Assembly (NCBI GenBank): GCA_023145215.1
Contig: JAGLED010000001.1
Span: forward strand, 1 to 64,000
DNA from: Rhodospirillales bacterium
GTDB lineage: Bacteria > Pseudomonadota > Alphaproteobacteria > Rhodospirillales > Casp-alpha2
Direction: 5' to 3'
DNA length: 64,000 nt
Part shown: in pieces, positions 8,346-19,337 of the stretch
Layout: each line of letters starts with the position of its first letter
Position numbering within the stretch: the first letter of the stretch is position 1
The notes under the pieces: model-generated
The model's database searches: none
Told to the model about the DNA's origin: nothing
Seen by the model: only the letters and a program-made list of their open reading frames with translations
Made by a program: the position numbers and the translations under genes

Positions 8346-8954
8346 ATGGCCGACTGGAACAAGCGCTACCTGGAAACCGGTGAACGTCTGTTTGGTGAGA
8401 ACCCGAACGAGTACGTCCGCGAGGTCATGGCGCGCTCGGACGTGAACATTTCATCCGCGCTGATGATCGCCGACGGCGACGGGCGCAACGGCGCGTGGCT
8501 GGCGGCACAGGGCATCCAGGTCACTGCCGTCGATATCTCGGACGTCGCCACCGAACAGGCCCTTGAACATGACGACGCCATGGGCGTCACGGTCGAGCGC
8601 ATCGCCGCCGATCTCGAGACGTGGACACCGGATCCAGGTCGAACCTTCGACGCCGCCTTCATGATCTATCTGCAATGCGAAACCGCCGTCCGCCAACGCG
8701 CCGTGGAAATCGCCGCCAGGGCGCTCAATCCGAACGGCTGGTTCGTGGCCGAAGGATTCGCCACCGGCGACGACGGTTCTGGCGAGTTGGGTCCGGGCAA
8801 GGACGATCTTTTGTACGATCCCGAGGGTTTGCTGTCCGCGCTCGCGGACATGCGGATCGTGCATGCCCTGTCGGGCCGCGTGCATCTGGACGAAGGCGTC
8901 AAACACCGGGGCACCGGCTGGGTGTTCAGGTTGCTGGCGCGGCGAAACGGCTAG
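8346..8954 (+). CDS. Class I SAM-dependent methyltransferase, TehB-like
   Basis: 202-residue cytoplasmic protein. WNKRYLETGERLFGENPNEY is typical of TehB/thiopurine-methyltransferase-like enzymes. The SAM-binding region is modified: IADGDGRNGAWLAAQG provides the glycine loop and VTAVDIS the acidic end of strand 2. The substrate is not visible; family members act on tellurite, small thiols or unknown metabolites. ATATATGG at the start has GGAG close upstream. It stands alone between the Cys-module gene and the molybdenum hydroxylase operon. Confidence 0.8.
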   Translation: MADWNKRYLETGERLFGENPNEYVREVMARSDVNISSALMIADGDGRNGAWLAAQGIQVTAVDISDVATEQALEHDDAMGVTVERIAADLETWTPDPGRTFDAAFMIYLQCETAVRQRAVEIAARALNPNGWFVAEGFATGDDGSGELGPGKDDLLYDPEGLLSALADMRIVHALSGRVHLDEGVKHRGTGWVFRLLARRNG

Positions 8955-9310
8955 CGTCCGTTCTCCTTTGAGATGGCCTTACGGCCTCCTCAGGATGCGG
9001 CGCGCATGACAATCGAAATATCACCTCATACTGAGGAGACGCGCACGCGTCGTCTCGAAGCATGGGGCTATGCAAAACTTTCACGAAACCACCCAGACAC
9101 CCCCTGAAACAACCCTTGCGGTCATTGACTCAGAACCGCGCGCGGGCATACCGTAATCACAAGGGCGTTGTGGAGATTGCCGTTTCTAAAAAACGTCACC
9201 TTTCTGCGTCCAAAGTTGCGTCATAATCGGCGCACGAGAGCCGGAAAACCGGCCGATCTGGTGCTTTGGGTCTGGCCCGTCGGCACCGCCAAACAGGAGA
9301 GGAAACGTCC
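8955..9310. other. Intergenic region with palindromic repeat; likely hydroxylase promoter
   Basis: No gene seen. Bases 8986-9067 hold a repeat-like element: arms CCTCCTCAGGATG (8986-8998) and CATACTGAGGAGA (9027-9039) are inverted copies with two mismatches, followed by GAGACG-N9-CGTCTC (9035-9055). The form resembles dispersed intergenic palindromes common in alphaproteobacteria. The rest (about 9070-9300) should contain the promoter of the downstream operon, but no clear box was recognised. Confidence 0.5.
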
Positions 9311-9781
<471 letters not shown>

Positions 9782-9784
9782 TCG

Positions 9785-12157
<2,373 letters not shown>

Positions 12158-12168
12158 GGAGAAGACAG

Positions 12169-12963
12169 ATGTACAACTTCGATTACGAAAAAGCCGCCAG
12201 TGCCGACGACGCCGTGAAAGCGGCGGGCGGCAGCGACGACGTGATGTTCCTCGCGGGCGGCATGACGCTGATCCCGACCCTCAAGCTGCGCCTCTCGCAG
12301 CCTGAAAAAGTGATCGACGTCGGATCGATTGCCGACATGAAGGGGATCACCGTTTCCGGCGACACCGTCACCATCGGTGCGGCGACGACCCACGCGGATG
12401 TGGCGGGCTCAAGCGATGTCCAGAAAGCGATCCCGGCACTGGCCAAACTCGCCTCATTAATCGGCGATCAGCAGGTCCGCAACCGGGGCACGATTGGTGG
12501 TTCCATCGCCAATGCCGACCCGGCGGCGGACTACCCGGCTGCGGTGGTCGGCCTGGGCGCCACGGTCAAGACCAACAAGCGCGAGATCGCCGGCGACGAC
12601 TTCTTCACGGCGATGTTCGAAACGGCGCTCGAGCCGGGGGAACTGATCACGTCGGTGTCGTTCCCGGTGCCGGAGGCGGCGGACTATCAGAAGCTCGCCA
12701 ACCCGGCATCCGGCTATGCGATGGTCGGCGTGATGGTCGCCAAGACGAAAGACGGCGTCCGTGTCGGCGTCACCGGCGCGGGGCCAAGTGCGTTCCGCGC
12801 AAGCGCCATCGAGGACGCGCTCGCGAAGGACTTCTCATCGGAGGCCGCCAAGGGCGTGACGATGCCGGCGGACGACCTCAACAACGACTTGCACGCGACG
12901 GCGGACTACCGCGCCAGCTGCATCAGCACATTAGCTGCACGGGCGGTGAAAGCCATCGGCTGA
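12169..12963 (+). CDS. Molybdenum hydroxylase medium subunit, FAD-binding (CoxM-like)
   Basis: 264-residue flavoprotein subunit passing electrons from the Fe-S subunit to an acceptor. It has the FAD-binding PCMH-type fold: AGGMTLIPTLKLRL (here AGGMT replaces the usual AGGQS), then IGAATTHADV and RNRGTIGGSIANADPAAD, the flavin-contacting signatures. The start at 12169 follows AAGGAGAAGAC closely and lies 11 bases after the large-subunit stop. It is the last gene of the operon; maturation factors (CoxD/E/F or XdhC type) are not in the window. Confidence 0.93.
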   Translation: MYNFDYEKAASADDAVKAAGGSDDVMFLAGGMTLIPTLKLRLSQPEKVIDVGSIADMKGITVSGDTVTIGAATTHADVAGSSDVQKAIPALAKLASLIGDQQVRNRGTIGGSIANADPAADYPAAVVGLGATVKTNKREIAGDDFFTAMFETALEPGELITSVSFPVPEAADYQKLANPASGYAMVGVMVAKTKDGVRVGVTGAGPSAFRASAIEDALAKDFSSEAAKGVTMPADDLNNDLHATADYRASCISTLAARAVKAIG

Positions 12964-12977
12964 TACCGGCGGCGAGC

Positions 12978-13020
12978 TAAAAAAACAAAGGGCGCGAGCG
13001 GTCAGCCGTTCGCGCCTTTG
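12978..13020 (-). terminator. Rho-independent terminator of the molybdate transporter gene
   Basis: Read on the minus strand, CAAAGGCGCGAACGG and CCGCTCGCGCCCTTTG form a long stem with a four-base loop, followed by TTTTTTTA. The stem overlaps the last codons of the transporter gene. It lies between the two convergent units and may also slow transcripts arriving from the hydroxylase operon. Confidence 0.85.
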
Positions 13021-14171
13021 CCGTTCCGGGACTTGAAGTACGCCGTCCGTGCCGCCTCCAACGCCAATCCGATCACAAGCCCGGCGGCGACGTTGAGCGC
13101 GACGCAGGCGATCCCCGTCGTGATGATGATGACCCGGCACATCGGGCGCGCGTCCATGACGCGCCGTCCCAGCGCCAGTTCGGCGCCCGCGATGGCAAGC
13201 ATCGCGCCGAGCGCGCTCAGCGGCAGCACGCCCAAGATCCGGGCCGCGTCCGGGCCGAAGGCGAGGCCGAGGGTCAGGCACAACGACCCGAAGATCGCCA
13301 GCGCGATCCACGTCCGCGCGCCGAACCCATACTGCGCCACCAGCCCGCCCGAGCCGTGGCACATCGGCAGCGCGCCGATGGGGGCGAGCGCGAGGTTGAG
13401 GATGCCGGTCGAGGCGGCGAGGCGGTTCGGGCTCAGCTTGTCTTTATCTTCGGGGAAGTAATCGCCGGCGATGGCCGCCGTCACGATGACCGCGTTCGAC
13501 AGCGTCAACGCCAGTTGCGGGATGACGGCGACGAAGAGCGCGCCTTCGACATCGCCGAGCGTCGGCAGCGCGACACCGGGGAGGCTCAACGACATCGTCA
13601 CGCCCGCGAGCTGATGCGGGTCGGTATATAACGAGACGGCGGCGGCGGCGATAAAGACGACGATGCAAGAGAACGCCCGCAAGCGGGTGAAGAACATCAT
13701 CAGAAGGATCGCCAGCGCGCCGAGGCCGAACGCGGGCGCGTCATATATATGCGTGAATCCGATCATCGCCAGTTGCGCGCCGACCCCCAACTGCACGCCG
13801 GCGATGACGGTGCCCGGAATCATCCTGGCGATCCGGTTGATGACTTTGAACGACGCGAGCGCGAGCAGGATGACGCCGATGACGATGCCGCTCGCCATCA
13901 TCTCGCCGGGGGTCAGCGCACCGACGATCGCCAAAGCGGCGACCGCCTTCATCGGCTGCACCGGGATCGGGCGGCGGTAGAAGAAAGCGACCGCGAGGGC
14001 GAAAATTCCGAAGCCGGTCAGCACGCCGGTCGGGTCCATCGTCCCCAGCGCGAGCACGCCGAGCACGAGCGGCAGGAAGGTGCCGAAGTCGGCGAGCGAT
14101 CCCGAGACCTCGCCCACGAGGCCCGGGTCGAATTTCGGATCGAAGCCCGGTTTTCGGCGCGTCGGTGTCAT
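13002..14171 (-). CDS. MOT1-type molybdate (sulfate-permease-like) transporter
   Basis: 389-residue inner-membrane protein with about ten to twelve hydrophobic helices. GSLADFGTFLPLVLG near the N-terminus, PIPVQPMKAVAA and PMCHGSGGLVAQYGFGART are hallmarks of the MOT1/SulP-related molybdate transporter group. It lacks the C-terminal STAS domain of true sulfate permeases, as is usual for MOT1. Its position, convergent with a molybdenum hydroxylase operon, supports molybdate as substrate. Specificity over sulfate or tungstate is inferred. Confidence 0.88.
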   Translation of the reverse strand: MTPTRRKPGFDPKFDPGLVGEVSGSLADFGTFLPLVLGVLALGTMDPTGVLTGFGIFALAVAFFYRRPIPVQPMKAVAALAIVGALTPGEMMASGIVIGVILLALASFKVINRIARMIPGTVIAGVQLGVGAQLAMIGFTHIYDAPAFGLGALAILLMMFFTRLRAFSCIVVFIAAAAVSLYTDPHQLAGVTMSLSLPGVALPTLGDVEGALFVAVIPQLALTLSNAVIVTAAIAGDYFPEDKDKLSPNRLAASTGILNLALAPIGALPMCHGSGGLVAQYGFGARTWIALAIFGSLCLTLGLAFGPDAARILGVLPLSALGAMLAIAGAELALGRRVMDARPMCRVIIITTGIACVALNVAAGLVIGLALEAARTAYFKSRNGKGANG

Positions 14172-14392
14172 ATCCGGTTACTCACCCGCCCGTTGCGCGC
14201 AAATCGGGGCAAATCGGGCCTGATTCGGTTAAAAAATCCGCGTCCGGGGGAGTCTCGCCGGAATTCATGCAACTTTAAACAGGAAAATGCAGGTTTCGGC
14301 GGGATCGGCGGAATCTCGGGGCCGGGATCAGTTTTTCCTGTACTTACCCCGCCCGGTCGGATTATTTTCCGGCCCGTACCCGACATCACCGA

Positions 14393-14470
14393 TGGGGTGT
14401 GGCGAAGCGGTCTAACGCACCGGATTCTGATTCCGGCATTTCCTAGGTTCGAATCCTAGCACCCCAGCCA
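14393..14470 (+). tRNA. tRNA-Gln (anticodon CTG)
   Basis: Acceptor arm TGGGGTG pairs with CACCCCA, followed by discriminator G and an encoded CCA (14468-14470). D-arm, anticodon stem CCGGA/TCCGG with loop TTCTGAT (anticodon CTG, reading CAG) and T-arm CCTAG-GTTCGAA-CTAG are all present. A terminator follows directly. The last 19 bases of the gene and the terminator recur at 14577. Confidence 0.95.
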
Positions 14471-14520
14471 CTCAAAAGGCCCGCCTCGCGCGGGTCTTTT
14501 TTGTGGGTGCGGGTTGCGGG
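14452..14520 (+). repeat. 69-bp direct repeat, copy 1 (tRNA-Gln 3' end plus terminator)
   Basis: Runs from AATCCTAGCACCCCAGCCA in the tRNA T-arm/acceptor through the terminator and GTGGGTGCGGGTTGCGGG. It matches copy 2 at 14577-14645 with a single difference in the hairpin loop region (CCTCGC against CCCCGC). Confidence 0.9.
14478..14502 (+). terminator. Rho-independent terminator after tRNA-Gln
   Basis: Hairpin GGCCCGC-ctcgc-GCGGGTC followed by TTTTTT, eight bases after the tRNA CCA. An almost identical copy lies at 14603-14627. Confidence 0.85.
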
Positions 14521-14549
14521 AGACGACCCTTTCGTGCGCGAGAAACGGC

Positions 14550-14576
14550 ACGTTTCGAGCGGGCGGCGCAGCCGCC
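14550..14576. repeat. Short dispersed GC-rich element (second copy at 6672-6698)
   Basis: 27 bases, ACGTTTC then AGCGGGCGGCGCAGCCGCC, differing at one position from 6672-6698 in the same orientation. The GGCGGC-gca-GCCGCC part is a small dyad. Two intergenic copies 7.9 kb apart suggest a dispersed genomic repeat. Confidence 0.6.
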
Positions 14577-14645
14577 AATCCTAGCACCCCAGCCACTCAA
14601 AAGGCCCGCCCCGCGCGGGTCTTTTTTGTGGGTGCGGGTTGCGGG
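14577..14645 (+). repeat. 69-bp direct repeat, copy 2 (orphan tRNA-Gln 3' end plus terminator)
   Basis: Second copy of the tRNA-Gln 3' end and terminator, 125 bases downstream of the first and without the 5' part of the tRNA. The 56 bases between the copies contain the GC-rich element also seen at 6672. A duplicated tRNA 3' end is what site-specific integration at a tRNA leaves, but no integrase or cargo is present. Slippage or recombination are alternatives. Confidence 0.85.
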
Positions 14646-14654
14646 TTTTAATGC

Positions 14655-16265
14655 TCAGGCGCGGGCGTCCTCGCGGATCATGTCGGCGCCTTTTTCGGCG
14701 ATCATGATGGTCGGCGAGTTGGTGTTGCCGCTGGTGATGGTCGGCATCACCGACGCGTCGATGACGCGCAACCCCTTGATTCCCCTGACCCTCAGGCGTT
14801 CGTCGACGACCGCCATATCGTCCGATCCCATCTTGCAGGTGCCGACCGGGTGGAAGATCGTGGTGCCGATATCGCCCGCCGCACGGGCCAGGCCGTCGTC
14901 GTCCATGTACTCGGGGCCGGGCTTGAACTCTTCCGGTTTGAACTTCTGAAGCGCCGGCTGGTCGATGATTTTCCGGGTCAGCCGGATCGCGTCGGCGGCG
15001 ACCTTTCTATCGGCATTGGCGCTCAGGTAATTCAGCTTGATCGCCGGCTTGGCCATCGGATCGGCGGACTTGATATGGATGGAGCCGCGGCTTTCGGGAC
15101 GCAGGTTGCAGACGCTCGCCGTGAACGCCGGGAACGGATGCAACGGTTCGCCGAACCTGTCCAGCGACAGCGGCTGCACGTGATACTGGATGTTGGGCGT
15201 GTCGTATTCGTCCGAGCTTTTCCAGAACGCGCCCAGCTGCGACGGCGCCATGGTCATCGGCCCGCGCCGGAACAGCGCATATTGAAGGCCGATTTTCGCC
15301 TTTCCGATCAGGGAGTTGTATTGCTCGTTCAGTGTCGTGACGCCGGTCACCTTGTAGATACAACGGATCTGCAGGTGATCCTGCAGGTTCTCGCCGACCC
15401 CCTTGAGCGCACGCTTCACGTCGACGCCGTGCGCACCGAGGACGTCCGGATTACCGATCCCCGAGACCTCCAAAATCTGCGGTGAGCCGACCGACCCGGC
15501 GGCGAGGATCACCTCGCCCGACGCCGTGATCGCCGCATCGGTATCACCGTGGCGCAGTTCGGCACCGGTGACACGGCCGCCGGAGAGCGTCAACGATTTG
15601 ACCTGAGCGTGCGTGAATACCTGCAGGTTCTTCCGCTCTTTGGCCGGGCGCAAAAAACCCTTCGCCGTGCTCCAGCGCCAGCCGGCCTTCTGGTTGACGT
15701 GGAAGTAACCGACACCGGCGTTGTCACCCGTATTGAAGTCATTGGTCAGCGGCAGACCGGCCTGGTTCGCCGCATCCCGGAACGCATCCAGGATATCCCA
15801 TCTCAGCCGCTGGTTTTCGACCCGCCACTCGCCGCCGGTCCCGTGAAATTCGCCGCCCGGCACAGCCAACTGATCTTCGGATTTTTTGAAGTACGGCAGG
15901 ATGTCGTCCCATCCCCAGCCGGTATTTCCGAGCTGCCGCCACTGGTCGTAGTCCCGCGCCTGACCGCGCATGTAGATCATCCCATTGATTGACGAACATC
16001 CCCCCAGGACCCGGCCGCGGGGGTAGTTGAGCTGGCGGCCGTTAAGCCCTTCATCCGGTTCGGTCTGAAAGCCCCAGTCCGTGCGCGGATTGCCCATGCA
16101 GTAGAGGTAGCCGACGGGAATGTGAATCCAGAAATAATCGTCCTTTCCCCCCGCTTCCAGCAACGCGACCCGCACCTTCGGGTCTTCGGAAAGGCGATTG
16201 GCCAACACGCACCCGGCGCTGCCCGCACCGACGACGACATAGTCGAATGTTCCCAGATCCTTCAT
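14655..16265 (-). CDS. GMC family FAD-dependent oxidoreductase (choline/alcohol dehydrogenase-like)
   Basis: 536 residues from the ATG at 16265. The N-terminal FDYVVVGAGSAGCVLANRLS is the ADP-binding Rossmann motif; GRVLGGCSSINGMIYMRG is the GMC signature 1 region; and the C-terminal HPVGTCKMG plus DASVMPTITSGNTNSP is typical of choline dehydrogenase/alkanol dehydrogenase relatives and supplies catalytic His and Asn. The substrate cannot be read; no betB or betaine transporter is nearby. GGAG lies nine bases before the chosen start; starts at 16280 or a GTG at 16304 are possible and would add 5 or 13 residues. Confidence 0.88.
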   Translation of the reverse strand: MKDLGTFDYVVVGAGSAGCVLANRLSEDPKVRVALLEAGGKDDYFWIHIPVGYLYCMGNPRTDWGFQTEPDEGLNGRQLNYPRGRVLGGCSSINGMIYMRGQARDYDQWRQLGNTGWGWDDILPYFKKSEDQLAVPGGEFHGTGGEWRVENQRLRWDILDAFRDAANQAGLPLTNDFNTGDNAGVGYFHVNQKAGWRWSTAKGFLRPAKERKNLQVFTHAQVKSLTLSGGRVTGAELRHGDTDAAITASGEVILAAGSVGSPQILEVSGIGNPDVLGAHGVDVKRALKGVGENLQDHLQIRCIYKVTGVTTLNEQYNSLIGKAKIGLQYALFRRGPMTMAPSQLGAFWKSSDEYDTPNIQYHVQPLSLDRFGEPLHPFPAFTASVCNLRPESRGSIHIKSADPMAKPAIKLNYLSANADRKVAADAIRLTRKIIDQPALQKFKPEEFKPGPEYMDDDGLARAAGDIGTTIFHPVGTCKMGSDDMAVVDERLRVRGIKGLRVIDASVMPTITSGNTNSPTIMIAEKGADMIREDARA

Positions 16266-16547
16266 GCTCGGAAGCTCCATCCCCAGCGTCGTTTTATTGG
16301 CCACAGGGTCCCACAGTCCGGGATGCGAGGCAATTCCCGGCGTACAGGTCCACGTAAATCATGCATCCCTACCGTGAATCTTTCGGGAATCGTCGTTCCC
16401 GCTTGGATTCGATCCCGAATTGACGCTACGCTGTACAGGAAAACAAACGAATGAAGTGCCCGACGGGCCGCACCATTCGGAAAAAACAGACGACCCACCA
16501 TAAGCGGTCCCTCGGGCCTGGATGAAACATCCGGGGAGGAACCGTAT

Positions 16548-18575
16548 ATGACCAGAAATCATCCAATGCCCCCGCGCGCGGCGCTGATCGCCGGACCTTA
16601 TTCGTCGGGAAAGACCTCGCTTCTCGAGGCGATCCTCGTCGAGGCCGGCGCGCTTAACCGACGCGGCACCGTTACCGACGGCACAAGTCTCGGCGATGCG
16701 TCCATCGAAGCCAGGGCGCACGCCATGTCCACGGAAATGAATGTCGCCAGCACCGAGTATCTGGAGGAGCGCTGGACGTTTATCGACGTCCCGGGCTCGG
16801 TGGAGCTTCACCAGGAAATGTTAAGCGCCATGAACGTCGCCGATATCGCCGTCGTCGTCTGCGAGCCGGAACCCGACAAAGCCGTCGCACTGGCGCCGAT
16901 GCTGCGCGCCATGGACGAAGCCGGGCTGCCGCATCTCCTGTTCATCAACAAGATGGACCAGACACGCGCCAGCGTTCGCGAAACCATGGCGGCGCTGCAG
17001 GCCGCGTCGACCCGGCCGCTGGTGCTGCGTGAGGTCCCGATCCGTGACGGCGAGGCCGTGAACGGCCATGTCGATCTTGTGTCGGAACGCGCCTTCAGCT
17101 GGCAGGAGGGACAGGCATCGAAGCTGATTACGCTTCCCGAGACGGTGCAGGACCGCGAGTCGGAAGCCCGTAACGACATGCTGGAAAGTCTCGCCGATTT
17201 CGATGACACGCTTCTGGAGAAGCTTCTGGAGGACGCGATCCCGAATACCGATGAAGTCTATGCCAATCTGACAAAGGATTTGGCCGAGAATCTGATCGTC
17301 CCGGTTTTCTTCGGATCGGCAACGCATGGCAACGGCATTCGCCGCCTGATGAAGGCGCTGCGCCATGAAGCGCCGAGCCCGGAAGAAACGGCCAAGCGCC
17401 TCGGTATCGAAAAAACGCCGGACGCGCGCGTACGCATCTTCAAGACCGTTCATGCGGGGCACGCCGGCAAACTGTCTTACGGACGTGTCATGCGCGGCAA
17501 GGTCGCCGATGGCGACAATTTGGCGGGCGCCCGTCCAGCCGGAATCAACCGCGTTTTCGGCGCCAATCTGGATCGCGTGCCGGTCGCCGAAACCGGAGAT
17601 GTGGCAGGGTTCGGCAAACTTGAAGATGCCGCCACGGGCGATCTGCTCGGCCCCGACAAAGTCCTATCCGGTGCTGCTCCCGACGCCGTGATCTCACCTC
17701 TCTATAGCCTGGCAATCCGCGCCGAGAGCCGTTCGGATGACGTCAAACTGCCCGCCAACCTGCAAAAGATCATGGATGAGGACCCGTCGCTTTCCACCAG
17801 GCATGACGACACAACGGGCGAGTATGTCTTGCTGGGGCAAGGTGAGATGCATCTGAAACTGGCCCTGGAGAAACTTCAGAACCGAAGCGGCCTTGGCGTC
17901 CTATCGACGACACCGAAGGTGGCCTACCGGGAAACCATACGTAAGGCGGTCTCCAAACATGCGCGCCACAAAAAGCAATCCGGCGGACATGGCGAATTTG
18001 CCGATGTCCACATCGACGTCAAACCGCTCGGACGCGGCGAAGGATTTCAATTTGCCGACACCATCCACGGCGGTGCGGTGCCGAAACAGTACATCCCCGC
18101 CGTCGAGGCTGGGGCACGGGAAGCGCTGGAAACCGGCCCACTCGGTTTCCCGGTTGTCGACGTATCGGTGACGCTGACAGACGGCCAGTTCCACGCCGTC
18201 GATTCATCCGAGATGGCATTCCGCAAGGCCGGCGGCCAGGCAATCCGCGAAGCCCTGCCCGAAGCGGGGCCGGTCCTGCTGGAACCGATAAACAGCGCAA
18301 CCATTTCGATCCCGAATGCCTACACCGCGCGTATCCAGCGGATCATCACGTCTCACCGGGGGCAGATCCTCGGGTTCGATGCCAAGGACGGCTGGGAAGG
18401 CTGGGATGAAGTCTCATGCCAGTTGCCCGCAGCCGAGATGCATATGTTGATCGTCGAAATCCGCTCGGCGACACAGGGGGCGGGCACGTTCGCGTCGGAT
18501 TTCGACCATCTTCAGGAACTGACCGGCAAGGACGCCGACAAGGTCGTGGAGGCGCACGCCCAGGCTGCGGATTAG
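16548..18575 (+). CDS. EF-G-like translational GTPase paralogue
   Basis: 675-residue cytoplasmic GTPase with the domain order of elongation factor G. P-loop GPYSSGKT (16-23), G3 DVPGS (80-84) and NKMD (134-137) are visible, then domains II-V including the GHGEFADV region. Canonical EF-G has DTPGH in G3, with the catalytic histidine replaced here by serine, and is about 700 residues. No ribosomal or tuf/rps operon surrounds it, so it is not the housekeeping fusA. It matches the EF-G-like paralogue of alphaproteobacteria, whose role is unclear. GGAGGAA precedes the start. Its stop overlaps the convergent gene by four bases. Confidence 0.88.
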   Translation: MTRNHPMPPRAALIAGPYSSGKTSLLEAILVEAGALNRRGTVTDGTSLGDASIEARAHAMSTEMNVASTEYLEERWTFIDVPGSVELHQEMLSAMNVADIAVVVCEPEPDKAVALAPMLRAMDEAGLPHLLFINKMDQTRASVRETMAALQAASTRPLVLREVPIRDGEAVNGHVDLVSERAFSWQEGQASKLITLPETVQDRESEARNDMLESLADFDDTLLEKLLEDAIPNTDEVYANLTKDLAENLIVPVFFGSATHGNGIRRLMKALRHEAPSPEETAKRLGIEKTPDARVRIFKTVHAGHAGKLSYGRVMRGKVADGDNLAGARPAGINRVFGANLDRVPVAETGDVAGFGKLEDAATGDLLGPDKVLSGAAPDAVISPLYSLAIRAESRSDDVKLPANLQKIMDEDPSLSTRHDDTTGEYVLLGQGEMHLKLALEKLQNRSGLGVLSTTPKVAYRETIRKAVSKHARHKKQSGGHGEFADVHIDVKPLGRGEGFQFADTIHGGAVPKQYIPAVEAGAREALETGPLGFPVVDVSVTLTDGQFHAVDSSEMAFRKAGGQAIREALPEAGPVLLEPINSATISIPNAYTARIQRIITSHRGQILGFDAKDGWEGWDEVSCQLPAAEMHMLIVEIRSATQGAGTFASDFDHLQELTGKDADKVVEAHAQAAD

Positions 18576-19288
18576 ACCCTGCCGCTGCCACGCCCGGCAA
18601 GCGCCTGATTGGTACGGACGAGTTTGTGCATCACCTGCCGGCTGACAGCCGCCTGAAGATGCGTGCGGATTTCCACGTCGCGCATCAGGCGGTCGCGCAA
18701 TACCCGCACTCCGATGCAGAAGTAACGGGCGTCTGTCTTGAGCCGCACGGTCGCCGTTGCCGGCTCGCCGGATATCGCCGTCAGTTCACCGATGAATGAG
18801 TGGGCGTCACAATGGGCGATCACCTGGTCGTTGCTGATGATCTCGGCGGTACCTGTCAGGATGTAGATCAGGTGATCGACGGGCTCACCCTCTTCGGTCA
18901 GATGAGCTCCGGCCTCGCCGTCGATCCAGTGCCCAGCATCGAGGACCTTGCGTGCTTTCCGTTTAGGCAGCGTCGGCAGCGCACGACCGATGAAGTCCTG
19001 CTCTTCCTCGGTGAAGCGGATGCGTCTGGTCAAAAGATACATTCGGACAAGCCCGACGATACTGATGACGATCCAGAACGCCTGAATGACGGCAGACGAC
19101 AGATTGAAGGCCTGAACGAGGCTGATCAGCACGCTGCTGGCCGCCAAAAGGTTCAGCAACGCGTATAGCCCGCCTTGCCCGTTGAGATAGCCAAGCTGCA
19201 GCGCCGCGTACGACCCCAGATACAGGGCCACGCCGACAAAGCCGAAAATGGCGTAAAGATTCAGGCTGAGTTCGGGCAAGCGATCCAA
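18572..19288 (-). CDS. Three-helix membrane protein with C-terminal cyclic-nucleotide-binding fold
   Basis: 238 residues. Residues about 10-85 hold three hydrophobic helices resembling the CBU_0592-type membrane domain; about 115-225 form a cyclic-nucleotide-type beta-barrel with the phosphate-cassette-like FIGELTAISGEPATATV. The arginine normally binding the cyclic phosphate is not in its usual place (PATATV instead of RxATV), so ligand binding is doubtful. The three-helix-plus-barrel layout recalls Popeye-domain proteins; that is analogy only. The apparent start is TTG at 19288 with a weak upstream signal, so the N-terminus is uncertain. Confidence 0.72.
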   Translation of the reverse strand: MDRLPELSLNLYAIFGFVGVALYLGSYAALQLGYLNGQGGLYALLNLLAASSVLISLVQAFNLSSAVIQAFWIVISIVGLVRMYLLTRRIRFTEEEQDFIGRALPTLPKRKARKVLDAGHWIDGEAGAHLTEEGEPVDHLIYILTGTAEIISNDQVIAHCDAHSFIGELTAISGEPATATVRLKTDARYFCIGVRVLRDRLMRDVEIRTHLQAAVSRQVMHKLVRTNQALAGRGSGRV

Positions 19289-19337
19289 TCAAGCACCGGT
19301 AACTGCCAGTGCTCCATGTCTCGTCGGTTACGACACG

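Noticed and set aside
14393-14655. Genomic island at tRNA-Gln
   Set aside because: The tRNA 3' end is duplicated, but only 56 bases lie between the copies and no integrase or cargo gene is present.
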